DNA of 42,797 nucleotides from an uncultured Eubacteriales bacterium (GCA_900314565.1 OMVU01000043.1:2665-45461), one strand, 5' to 3'. Shown: positions 17,086 to 24,766, numbered from the stretch's first letter. Numbers and translations: made by a program. Notes: a model not told the origin generated them from the letters alone.

Positions 17086-18321
17086 ATGTCTCAGGGAAAT
17101 GAATTCATAAGCAGGATCCGCAGCGATTTCCCGCTCATTAAGAATCATCCGGAGATCGCCTATCTCGACAACGCGGCGACGTCACAGAAGCCTTTAGCAG
17201 TCCTTCTCAGGGAGAAGACTTTCTATGAGGAGGAAAATGCGAATCCGCTCCGCGGTCTCTACGCACTGAGCGTTGCCGCTACGGATGCCTATGAGAATGC
17301 GAGAGAAGCGGTCCGCCGTTTTATCGGGGCGGAGAGCACAGAGGAGATCGTTTTCACACGGAATGCGAGTGAGAGCCTGAATCTCGTCGCTTACAGTGCT
17401 TCGGAAATCCTTCTGCAGGAGGGAGATGAGATCCTGATCACGATCATGGAGCACCACAGCAATCTTCTGCCCTGGCAGCAGGCTGCGAAGAGAAAGGGTG
17501 CGGTCCTTCGCTTTATCGAGTGCGATATGGATGGGGGCATCACGGAGGAGAGCTTCCGAAGCGCCATGAGCCCGAGGACAAAGATCGTCGCAATGACGCA
17601 GATCTCCAATGTCCTGGGAGTACGTAATGATATCAGGAAGTTTTCGGACATCGCCCATGAGTACGGCGCGGTCTTCGTGTGCGACGGAGCACAGAGCGTT
17701 CCGCATATCCCTGTAAATGTCAGAGATCTGGATGTGGATTTCCTTGCATTTTCCGGCCACAAAATGCTGGGACCGATGGGGATCGGCGTTCTCTACGGGA
17801 AGAAGAAGTTCCTCGAGGAGATGCCGCCGTTCCTCTTTGGCGGTGAGATGATCGAGTATGTGACGAGGGAGTCTGCCACCTACGCACCGCCTCCGCATAA
17901 GTTCGAGGCAGGGACGGTGAATGCTGCCGGGGCGGCAGGCCTTCACGAGGCGATCCTTTATTATGAGAAGATCGGGTTTGATACGATCGTATCACGCGAG
18001 GAGGCGCTCAGCCGCTACGCCATGAAGAAGCTCACAGAGATACCGCATGTAAGGATACTCGGGCCGAAGAGGGCTGAGGATCACAACGGCATTTTCACGT
18101 TTACGATGGAAGGCGTCCATCCGCATGATATTGCAGCGATCATGGACGCGGACGGCGTCTGTATCCGCGCGGGACATCACTGCGCGCAGCCGCTGCTTAA
18201 GTACCTGCGTACGCTCTCCACTGTGCGTGCGAGCCTGGCGTTCTACAATACGGAGGAGGAGATCGATCGGCTGGCCGCGTCTCTTGCCGAGGTCCGGAGG
18301 AAGATGGGTTATGCAGAATAG
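17086..18321 (+). CDS. sufS: Cysteine desulfurase, SufS family
   Basis: PLP enzyme that removes sulfur from cysteine for Fe-S assembly. From the chosen ATG the protein has 411 residues, the usual SufS length, with YLDNAATSQKP near 26, HHSN, the PLP lysine K226 in SGHKMLGP and the persulfide Cys366 in RAGHHCAQP. In-frame ATGs at 17065 and 17071 are possible; 17086 is favoured by AGAGGA close upstream. sufU overlaps its last 11 bases, so the two are translationally linked, fitting SufU as sulfur acceptor. Confidence 0.95.
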   Translation: MSQGNEFISRIRSDFPLIKNHPEIAYLDNAATSQKPLAVLLREKTFYEEENANPLRGLYALSVAATDAYENAREAVRRFIGAESTEEIVFTRNASESLNLVAYSASEILLQEGDEILITIMEHHSNLLPWQQAAKRKGAVLRFIECDMDGGITEESFRSAMSPRTKIVAMTQISNVLGVRNDIRKFSDIAHEYGAVFVCDGAQSVPHIPVNVRDLDVDFLAFSGHKMLGPMGIGVLYGKKKFLEEMPPFLFGGEMIEYVTRESATYAPPPHKFEAGTVNAAGAAGLHEAILYYEKIGFDTIVSREEALSRYAMKKLTEIPHVRILGPKRAEDHNGIFTFTMEGVHPHDIAAIMDADGVCIRAGHHCAQPLLKYLRTLSTVRASLAFYNTEEEIDRLAASLAEVRRKMGYAE

Positions 18322-18730
18322 TTTTTATAAGGAAATCATAACGGATCACAACCTGCATCCGATACACAAGCATGAAATTGACGGAAGTACCATCGAGCTC
18401 GAAGGAATCAACCCGAGCTGTGGAGATGATATTATCCTGAAGCTCCGACTTGAGAACGGGAAGATCGTCGATGGCGGGTATGTCGGGGACGGCTGCGCGA
18501 TCTCACAGGCTTCCGCAGACATGATGCTGGATCTTGTGATCGGAAAAACGGAGGAGGAAGCACTCCGCCTTGCGGATATTTTTCTGCGCATGATCAAGGG
18601 AAATGCTTCCCTGGCGGAAATTGACGAGCTCGAGGAGGCGTCCGCGCTGTCGGACATTTCCCATATGCCGGCGAGGGTCAAATGCGCGGTCCTGGGGTGG
18701 CACACGCTGGAAGAGATTCTGAAAAAATAA
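18311..18730 (+). CDS. sufU: Zinc-dependent sulfur acceptor SufU
   Basis: 139-residue IscU-like protein. In Firmicutes SufU takes persulfide sulfur from SufS by zinc-ligand swapping. The metal ligands Cys37 (NPSCGDD), Asp39, Cys62 (GDGCAIS) and Cys125 (ARVKCAVLGW) are all present. The insertion between the first two cysteines and the last is typical of SufU rather than IscU. It starts inside sufS. Last gene of the suf operon; no clear terminator follows. Confidence 0.95.
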   Translation: MQNSFYKEIITDHNLHPIHKHEIDGSTIELEGINPSCGDDIILKLRLENGKIVDGGYVGDGCAISQASADMMLDLVIGKTEEEALRLADIFLRMIKGNASLAEIDELEEASALSDISHMPARVKCAVLGWHTLEEILKK

Positions 18731-18803
18731 TCGGAAACGGATGAATTGCTTTTGATCTGTCCTTCTTTGCGAAAAGTATTCGTACAAATCATCTTTTCTA
18801 TGG

Positions 18804-18930
18804 TAAAATGAAATTGTTCGGAGATATAAACTATCAGCATCGTAAGCTGTCAGGGCTATGAGATGACAAAGCTTTTGATATCAAAGCTAAGAGATATCTA
18901 CTCTATGAGATATCATAGTCAGGTGATATC
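18804..18930 (+). repeat. Array of four GATATC palindromes at exact 16-bp period
   Basis: GATATC occurs at 18877, 18893, 18909 and 18925, each 16 bases after the last, while the ten bases between vary. The first lies inside a larger near-palindrome (AGCTTTTGATATCAAAGCT), and CAAAGCT/AGCTTTG flank the array. A weak -10 box (TAAAAT, 18804-18809) lies upstream. It precedes the ALDH-like gene by 70 bp. Confidence 0.65.
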
Positions 18931-19002
18931 TGAGCTTTGGAATATTGGAACCATGAGAGACTGATAAAAAGAAGAGACGATGATCAAAGGAGCGGCGGGA
19001 CT

Positions 19003-20037
19003 ATGACAGGTGACAGATTTCATACGCTTTTTAAGAGCGGCAGAACGCTCGATTTGTCCTATCGCAGGAATGCGCTGCGCGCCCTGCAGAAAAAGGTTTC
19101 GGAGAACAGGAAGGGGCTTGCCAAATACATGATGGAGGATCTCGATACCGGAAAGATCGAGAGCGCCTTCTTTTATCTGTCCGCTGTGGAAATGCGCATT
19201 CGTTCCGCACTCTATCTTACAGGGGCCTGGATGCCGAAGCAGCATAAAAAGGGAAAGTTTCCGGCGGCTGTCTTCGGAAAGGGAAAAGCCTACAACGAGC
19301 CGGTCGGCGTGATCCTTCTTGCGCCTGATCCGAGAGAACCTTTTTTGCCCTGGTTCTCATTTTATCTCGCATCGCTTTCGGCGGGGAACTGCACGGTCCT
19401 CAGGTTCGCCGGAAGGGAGAGTCAGACGGCTTCATGCATCATGGAACTTGCCAACGCATCCATCCCGGATGATTTCGGCACGATCCTGATTGGGGATGAG
19501 GAGATGCCGGATCTTATGCCGGATAAGACGTTTGGCGGGAGCTCGGCCGGAAAATGTGTAGCCGTGCTTGACGGGACGCGGAATCTTGACCGTACGGCAT
19601 TGAAGATCGTCAAAGCGTGGAAGTGCAATGCAGGCATTACAGGTATTTCGCCGGAGGCAGTCCTTCTGCCGATGCCGCTCAGAAACCGGTTCATAAGACA
19701 GCTTGATCTGTGGAACCACAGGATCCCCGGGGAAGGGAATCCTCGGCAGCTGCAGGTCCTCGGGTATGAGACGGGGGAAGACCTCATGAAAGCCCTGTCG
19801 GGGAACGGGACGGCTCTTGCACTCTATGTTTTTGCAAAGGATGAAGAGTTCTGCGATGAGATCTTCCTCGGGACCGAATATCTTGAAGGATGTCAGAACG
19901 GGACCGGAATCAGACGGACCGGACTCCCGGAGCAGTTCGTGCAGTGTGTCTCGTCGAGAGAGGTCGTCACATTCAGTCGCGGATTACTTTTCCCGGGAAA
20001 AATCAAAGCATTATTTCAGACTGTTAGCACTCAATAA
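19003..20037 (+). CDS. Aldehyde dehydrogenase-like protein lacking catalytic residues
   Basis: 344 residues. The fold is recognisable as class-3-type ALDH: an N-terminal helical part (SGRTLDLSYRRNALRALQKK, about 12-31), the segment EPVGVILLAP (99-108), LSAGNCTVLRFA (125-136), NAGITGISPEAVL (209-221) and the C-terminal ALALYVFAKDEEF (271-283) and VTFSRG. Family members have NAGQTC, with the catalytic Cys, where this protein has NAGITG (Gly214); PWNYP is replaced by PDPREP; and the Glu of LELGGKSP is missing in TFGGSS. About 80 residues of the family's C-terminal half are also absent. It is probably not a dehydrogenase; possibly a binding or regulatory protein. AAGGAG precedes the ATG. It lies between suf and htpG. 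Confidence 0.7.
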   Translation: MTGDRFHTLFKSGRTLDLSYRRNALRALQKKVSENRKGLAKYMMEDLDTGKIESAFFYLSAVEMRIRSALYLTGAWMPKQHKKGKFPAAVFGKGKAYNEPVGVILLAPDPREPFLPWFSFYLASLSAGNCTVLRFAGRESQTASCIMELANASIPDDFGTILIGDEEMPDLMPDKTFGGSSAGKCVAVLDGTRNLDRTALKIVKAWKCNAGITGISPEAVLLPMPLRNRFIRQLDLWNHRIPGEGNPRQLQVLGYETGEDLMKALSGNGTALALYVFAKDEEFCDEIFLGTEYLEGCQNGTGIRRTGLPEQFVQCVSSREVVTFSRGLLFPGKIKALFQTVSTQ

Positions 20038-20050
20038 ATCTGAGTGCTAA
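20024..20050 (+). promoter_or_regulatory. CIRCE operator (HrcA site)
   Basis: TTAGCACTC (20024-20032), nine bases, then GAGTGCTAA (20042-20050): a perfect match to the CIRCE consensus. It overlaps the last codons of the ALDH-like gene and lies 8 bp upstream of the htpG -35 box. Followed by CTTTTTT, the same palindrome could also end the upstream transcript. Confidence 0.95.
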
Positions 20051-20058
20051 CTTTTTTC

Positions 20059-20087
20059 TTGACTTTTACCGTCTCCGGTACTATGAT
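20059..20087 (+). promoter_or_regulatory. Putative htpG promoter
   Basis: TTGACT (20059-20064) and TATGAT (20082-20087) are 17 bases apart, immediately after the CIRCE element. The resulting leader before htpG is about 460 nt and is filled by hairpin-forming repeats. Confidence 0.75.
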
Positions 20088-20105
20088 TCTATACGAATGT
20101 TGGAG

Positions 20106-20164
20106 TGCATGGGGTTCCGGTCTTTTGCGGAAAGCAGAATGGTTCATTTTCCGAAAGACATGCA
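20106..20164 (+). other. First hairpin of the htpG leader
   Basis: TGCAT (20106-20110) pairs with ATGCA (20160-20164), GTCTTT (20120-20125) with AAAGAC (20154-20159), and CGGAAA with TTTCCG inside. Confidence 0.55.
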
Positions 20165-20174
20165 TTTGATAAAA

Positions 20175-20408
20175 GCAGGCTATTACAAAACTCTGTACTT
20201 CAGAAATTGTATGAACATTCAAACGGCTTCCGCGCCAAGAACTTCTAACATTCACTCAAGATGTGGAAAAGCATTCGCAAAAAACGTAAACTCGCTGCGC
20301 TTTTTGCTCATTCCACATCTTTCGTTCATGAAGAAGTTCTAAGGCTTGTGCAGATTGTTTGAATTGTTCACACAATTTCATTTCGCGCAGAGTTTTGTAA
20401 GAGCCTGC
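20175..20408. repeat. Family A long inverted repeat, complete copy
   Basis: The outer ends pair almost perfectly: GCAGGCTATTACAAAACTCT at the left and, reading the other strand from 20408, GCAGGCTCTTACAAAACTCT. The arms stay complementary over about 110 bp (for example AAGATGTGGAA with TTCCACATCTT, AGAACTTCT with AGAAGTTCT) around a loop near 20290. The right arm recurs at 1-111 and a shrunken version at 32241-32302. It lies wholly in the htpG leader. Confidence 0.8.
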
Positions 20409-20411
20409 CTA

Positions 20412-20497
20412 TTCAAGAACGCCTCGCGTTCTTTCCGCGCTGCGCAGGGTACGAAGCACCTTCTTCTTTGTGCGGCTGCGATCTGCCGGAGGCTTTT
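20412..20497 (+). repeat. Family B structured repeat, copy 1
   Basis: About 86 bp, roughly 90% identical to 35348-35434. It contains the hairpin AAGAACGC/GCGTTCTT, a CCGCGC/GTGCGG helix around a GAAGC-containing arm, and GCCGGAGGC followed by TTTT. It directly abuts the Family A element. The stems stay paired in both copies. Confidence 0.75.
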
Positions 20498-20503
20498 GAT
20501 TAA

Positions 20504-20529
20504 AATCACGAGTATTGCGTGATGAAGAA
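20504..20529 (-). repeat. Family C REP-like repeat, copy 3 (core only)
   Basis: AATCACGAGTATTGCGTGAT followed by GAAGAA is the reverse complement of the Family C core. It ends 26 bp before the htpG start. Confidence 0.7.
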
Positions 20530-20555
20530 AAAAATAAATACGAGGAGACGATATT

Positions 20556-22604
20556 ATGTCAAAAACTGGAAAGTTATCGATCAACAGTGAGAACATGCTG
20601 CCGATCATTAAAAAGTGGCTCTATTCTGATCATGATATTTTTGTACGCGAGCAGGTCGCAAATGCCTGCGATGCCATCACGAAGCTGAGAAAGCTTGAGG
20701 GCGTCGGCGAGTACAGACCGGAGGAAGAGCACAAATACGAAGTTCATGTCGTTGTGAACCCGGATGAGAAAACACTCAAGTTCATCGATACCGGTATCGG
20801 CATGACGATGGACGAGGTCGAAAAGTATATCACGCAGATCGCCTTCTCCGGTGCAAATGAATTCCTCAAAAAGTACGAGGGCAAGACAGATCAGGATCAG
20901 ATCATCGGTCACTTCGGTCTGGGCTTCTACTCGGCATTTATGGTAGCTGACGAGGTTCATATCGATACACTGAGCTATATGGACGGCGCAAAGCCGGTCC
21001 ATTGGGAGAGCGACGGCGTATCGGACTATGAGATCGGAGAGGGAACGAGGAGCGAAATCGGTACGGAAATCACCCTGTTCCTGAATGACGACTGTCTCGA
21101 GTTCTGCAATGAATTCCGCGTCCGTGAGATCCTGAAGAAATACTGCTCCTTTATGCCGACCCCGATCTATCTTGAGGATGTGAGCGCTGCTGCGAAGAAG
21201 CGCGAGGAGGAGAGCGAGAAGAGAAGGATCGAGAGGAACGAGAAGGCTGCGAAAGAGGCAGCGGAGAAGGGAGAGGAAGCTCCCGCACCGGAGGAAAAGC
21301 CGGTTCCCCAGCCGATCAACGATACGCATCCTCTCTGGACGAAGATGGCGAGCGAGTGCACGGAGGAAGAGTATAAGGACTTCTACAGAAACGTCTTTAA
21401 TGACTACAAGGAGCCGCTCTTCTGGATCCATCTGCGCACGGAGTATCCGTTCAACCTTCGCGGAATTCTTTATTTCCCGAAGATCAACACGGAATATGAC
21501 ACACTTGAGGCTTCCATCAAACTGTACAATAACCAGGTCTTTATCGCCGATAATATCAAGGAGGTCATTCCGGAGTTCCTGATGACCATGAAGGGCGTCA
21601 TCGACTGCCCGGACCTTCCGCTGAATGTCTCCCGCTCCGCACTGCAGAATGACGGAACGGTCAAGAAGATCTGCGACTACATTTCCAAGAAGGTCGCTGA
21701 CAAGCTTTCCGGCATGTGCAAGACACAGCGTGAAGATTACGAGAAGTACTGGGACGACATTTCCCCGTTCATCAAGTACGGCTGCATCCGCGATACGAAG
21801 TTCGCCGACAGAATGAGCGATTACATGCTCTTCAAGGATATCGAAGGAAAGTATCTGACGCTCAAGGAATACGTGGAGGCCAACAATCTGGCAGCTGCGA
21901 AGGCGGAGGAGACGACGGACGCCGAGACAGCGGAGACTTCGGAAGGGACTGAGGTCGATACGGTCACGGGCAACGAGATCGTGGATGAGGACGGAAAAGA
22001 CGGGAAGCCGGAGAAATCGACCGTCTTCTACATCACGGACGAAGTTCAGCAGGCTCAGTACATCAGCATGTTCAGGAAGAACGGCAAGGACGCTGTCATT
22101 CTGAAGCATTCCATCGACCAGCCGTATATCCAGCAGCTCGAGTCGAGAAATGAAAACCTCAAGTTCGCCCGGATCGATGCGGAGCTCGCAGATGATTTTA
22201 TCGACGACGAGGTGGTCTCTCAGGAATCTCAGGATGCTCTCGTCGAGATCTTCAGAAAGAACCTTGGCAAGGAAAAACTGGAGATCAAAGTACAGAATAT
22301 GAAGGACGAGGATGTTGCCGCGATCATCACGCTCTCCGAGGAACAGCGCCGCATGCAGGATATGATGAAAATGTACGGCATGGGCGATGACCCGAATATG
22401 TTCGGCGGTCAGGAGACGCTGGTGCTGAACGCAAATCATCCTCTCGTAAAATATGTCCTGGAAAACAGGGATGCCGAGACCGTTCCGGTCTTCTGCAGGC
22501 AGCTGTATGACCTTGCGATGATCTCCCATAAGCCGCTGAATCAGACGGAAATGAATGAGTTCGTAAAACGCTCCAATGAGATCATGATGCTGCTTACAAA
22601 ATAA
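20556..22604 (+). CDS. htpG: Molecular chaperone HtpG (Hsp90)
   Basis: Cytosolic ATP-dependent chaperone. 682 residues, longer than E. coli HtpG. The N-terminal ATPase domain has REQVANACDA (31-40), DTGIGM (78-83), GANEF and GHFGLGFYSAF (118-128); the middle domain has WIHLRTEYPFNLRGILYFP and NVSRSALQND. The extra length comes from a charged, Pro/Ala/Glu-rich linker at about 210-255 and an acidic insert at about 446-488 between the middle and C-terminal parts. GAGGAG precedes the start. CIRCE and a long folded leader stand upstream, and a strong terminator follows, so it is transcribed alone. Confidence 0.96.
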   Translation: MSKTGKLSINSENMLPIIKKWLYSDHDIFVREQVANACDAITKLRKLEGVGEYRPEEEHKYEVHVVVNPDEKTLKFIDTGIGMTMDEVEKYITQIAFSGANEFLKKYEGKTDQDQIIGHFGLGFYSAFMVADEVHIDTLSYMDGAKPVHWESDGVSDYEIGEGTRSEIGTEITLFLNDDCLEFCNEFRVREILKKYCSFMPTPIYLEDVSAAAKKREEESEKRRIERNEKAAKEAAEKGEEAPAPEEKPVPQPINDTHPLWTKMASECTEEEYKDFYRNVFNDYKEPLFWIHLRTEYPFNLRGILYFPKINTEYDTLEASIKLYNNQVFIADNIKEVIPEFLMTMKGVIDCPDLPLNVSRSALQNDGTVKKICDYISKKVADKLSGMCKTQREDYEKYWDDISPFIKYGCIRDTKFADRMSDYMLFKDIEGKYLTLKEYVEANNLAAAKAEETTDAETAETSEGTEVDTVTGNEIVDEDGKDGKPEKSTVFYITDEVQQAQYISMFRKNGKDAVILKHSIDQPYIQQLESRNENLKFARIDAELADDFIDDEVVSQESQDALVEIFRKNLGKEKLEIKVQNMKDEDVAAIITLSEEQRRMQDMMKMYGMGDDPNMFGGQETLVLNANHPLVKYVLENRDAETVPVFCRQLYDLAMISHKPLNQTEMNEFVKRSNEIMMLLTK

Positions 22605-22610
22605 AAACAG

Positions 22611-22648
22611 AAAAAGCCGTGTCCTCTTGCGTGAGGGCACGGCTTTTT
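22611..22648. terminator. Bidirectional terminator between htpG and the DUF5721 gene
   Basis: AAAAAGCCGTG pairs with CACGGCTTTTT. T-runs are present on both strands, which suits the convergent genes. Confidence 0.92.
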
Positions 22649-22717
22649 AGCTTCTGACGGAGAGGGTTTCTGCTTCTTTATGCGGCTGGAAGACCTGTAT
22701 TCTGTTCCCCCCGGCGG

Positions 22718-23215
22718 TTATGCCTTTTCCGCCGCGATTCCTCTGCTCTTCAGAAAGCTCTGAACATAGGAATCCCAGGCGTTATCCACCGTTCGGTCCA
22801 TCGTGAACATCTTAAGGGAAGTCCCTGTCGTGATCATGAGCTTCCGGCTGCGGAAGCTGACGTTCAGAAAAAGTCCGGACACCTCCGAGGCGTCCATGGC
22901 GATGCCGGCCTTTTCGAGAAAACGGGGAACGGCCTTTTTTGGCAGCATGAAAACGAACTTGAAGGCCAGCGGAGTGCGTTTGCCCCGCATCAGACTGAAT
23001 ACATGCTCCCTGACGCGGGCCCAGGGGATACAGGCGCGGCCCGGGTCTTCATTTTCCCCGTCCGAATCGTCAAAATCTTTCATATATGTCCCGTCGATCG
23101 AGAAGGTGCAGAAAGTCGTGACAGAACCTTCGGAAAGGTCAAAAGCGTCGAATGTATTTCCGACCAGGAAATGTTTCATAAAGGGTTTGATATCCAGAAC
23201 GTTAAGTGCGATCAT
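22718..23215 (-). CDS. DUF5721 family protein
   Basis: 165-residue cytoplasmic protein resembling the Lachnospiraceae DUF5721 family: an N-terminal MIALNVLDIKPFMKHFLVGNTFDAF, a central FSIDGTYM, SLMRGKRTPLAFKFVFML, and a C-terminal GTSLKMFTMDRTVDNAWD. Function unknown. An upstream frame to 23314 exists, but GGGAGG about 8 bases before the ATG at 23215 and the family's usual N-terminus decide the start. It points towards htpG and stands back to back with degV. Confidence 0.8.
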   Translation of the reverse strand: MIALNVLDIKPFMKHFLVGNTFDAFDLSEGSVTTFCTFSIDGTYMKDFDDSDGENEDPGRACIPWARVREHVFSLMRGKRTPLAFKFVFMLPKKAVPRFLEKAGIAMDASEVSGLFLNVSFRSRKLMITTGTSLKMFTMDRTVDNAWDSYVQSFLKSRGIAAEKA

Positions 23216-23356
23216 CCAGGGCCTCCCGCATGATGGAGCTGTGATTTTGTCTTCAGTATTCATACATATATAAGTGTAGCATACTTTTCCGTTCACGCAA
23301 AATACGATTGGCACTACTGCGAAAAAAGAAAGCAGTCAGGCCGCATAAAGTGACAG

Positions 23357-23431
23357 TTCCGGTGTAATTCCTGTCAATTCCGGTGTTATTCCAGACAGTC
23401 TCTTGAGATGAGGATCAGTGTATGATATAAT
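23357..23431 (+). promoter_or_regulatory. degV promoter with two upstream direct repeats
   Basis: TTGAGA (23403-23408) and TATAAT (23426-23431) are 17 bases apart. Upstream, TTCCGGTGTAATTCC (23357-23371) and TTCCGGTGTTATTCC (23378-23392) are 21 bp apart, two helical turns, ending 10 bp before the -35 box: the position expected for activator sites. Confidence 0.6.
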
Positions 23432-23497
23432 TTATATAGTTTTGAAAACTACATGAAGCGGTTTTTAATAATGAACAATTGGATAAAAGGTGAGAGT

Positions 23498-24337
23498 ATG
23501 AAATATAAAATTGCTATGGACAGTGCGGGAGAACTCACCGCTGACCTTAAGGGAAGGCCGGAGTATGAAATTGTTCCGCTTATCCTCATGATAGGTGATG
23601 AAGAAATCGTGGACGACGGCACGCTTGACCAGCTGGAAATCGTAAAAAAGATTGCTGCTGCCCCGAAGTGTCCGAAGACTGCCTGCCCGTCCCCCGAGGC
23701 GTACATGAAAGCGTTCGACTGCGGGGCGGAGCATGTCTATGGAGTGACCATTTCCGGCGCGCTCTCCGGTTCTTATCAGAGTGCGATGATTGCCAGGGAA
23801 ATGTATCTCGAGAAGTATCCGGGTGCTAAAATTCATGTTTTTAATTCCAGGTCAACCTCGGTGGCGGAGACGATCATCGTCCTGAAGATCCGCGAGATGG
23901 AGGAGGCAGGCGTTCCCTTCGAGGAGATCGTTCGGACGCTTGATGAATACTGCGTGAAGAAGAATACGCTGTTCACGCTTGATAATCTTGAGACGCTCAG
24001 GAAGAACGGACGGCTCAGCAGGCTGAAGGCTCTCGCTGCGACGGTGCTGAGGATCAAGCCTATCCTGATGGGAACTCCGGAAGGGGAGATCGAGCAGCTC
24101 GATCAGGCCAGAGGCGCCAACAGAGCGCTTCTCAAGATGGTACAGCATGTCGTGGAGAGGACAGCGAATTCGAACGACAAGATCCTTGGAATCAGCTTTG
24201 TCAACTGCCGGGAACGCGCTATTATGGTGCGGGATGCCATCCTTGAGCGGATGCAGGTCAAAGAGGTCGTCATGATCGAGACGGGCGGACTGTCCACGGT
24301 CTATGCCAACGACGGCGGCATCATCGTCGTGATCTGA
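23498..24337 (+). CDS. DegV family fatty-acid-binding protein
   Basis: 279-residue cytoplasmic protein. DegV/FakB proteins hold a fatty acid for phosphorylation by the kinase FakA (known for the family). Visible hallmarks are the N-terminal KIAMDSAGEL, PKTACPSPEAYMKAF, VTISGALSGSYQSA with the conserved Ser/Thr, FNSRSTSV and the ENLETLRKNGRLS-like segment near 160. No fakA homologue is nearby. Start at MKYKIAM is chosen by AAAGGTGAG just upstream; an earlier in-frame ATG at 23453 has no such site. Confidence 0.92.
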   Translation: MKYKIAMDSAGELTADLKGRPEYEIVPLILMIGDEEIVDDGTLDQLEIVKKIAAAPKCPKTACPSPEAYMKAFDCGAEHVYGVTISGALSGSYQSAMIAREMYLEKYPGAKIHVFNSRSTSVAETIIVLKIREMEEAGVPFEEIVRTLDEYCVKKNTLFTLDNLETLRKNGRLSRLKALAATVLRIKPILMGTPEGEIEQLDQARGANRALLKMVQHVVERTANSNDKILGISFVNCRERAIMVRDAILERMQVKEVVMIETGGLSTVYANDGGIIVVI

Positions 24338-24384
24338 TTCCCGGGACAGCATAACGAGGACCGGAAGATTCCGGATATCGCGCC

Positions 24385-24413
24385 TTGCATGCCCGGACGG
24401 CTCATGCTATAAT
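24385..24413 (+). promoter_or_regulatory. Putative promoter of the small membrane protein gene
   Basis: TTGCAT and TATAAT are 17 bases apart, 37 bp before the start codon. Confidence 0.65.
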
Positions 24414-24450
24414 ACCCTGAGTATTCGATCATATGAAAGAAGGTACGGAC

Positions 24451-24708
24451 ATGAGCCAGAAAAAGGTAGACGCATATAAGGACTATAAGAAGAATAAAGA
24501 TAAGATCCTGAAGAAAGAGAAAGCGAAGACGCGGTTCGAGATCGGCGCGATTGCTGTCGTGTGCGCAGCTTTCTTTATCTGGGTCGGCTTTTCCGTTTAT
24601 CAGAAGGCGACCGTGAAGGCTCCGGAAGCGGAGGCGGCTGTCACCGCGACGGAAGTCAACATGACGGACTATATTGAATATATGTCTGAGCTTCCCTACG
24701 GATATTGA
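24451..24708 (+). CDS. Small single-pass membrane protein, unknown function
   Basis: 85 residues. Residues 1-30 are very rich in lysine with a heptad-like pattern (cytoplasmic), about 34-53 are one hydrophobic helix (IGAIAVVCAAFFIWVGFSVY), and the outer tail is acidic and ends in ELPYGY. The lysine-rich inner side gives an N-in orientation. GAAGG precedes the ATG. It has its own promoter and terminator. I do not recognise a named family. Confidence 0.7.
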   Translation: MSQKKVDAYKDYKKNKDKILKKEKAKTRFEIGAIAVVCAAFFIWVGFSVYQKATVKAPEAEAAVTATEVNMTDYIEYMSELPYGY

Positions 24709-24766
24709 TCTCTGACATGGAATTTCTGCGATGCAGGTCCTGAATGAATGCGAAAAATGAAAAATT

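Noticed and set aside
20574-22640. 688-codon open frame on the minus strand opposite htpG
   Set aside because: It mirrors htpG almost exactly, has no start signals or domain, and arises from codon bias of the real gene.
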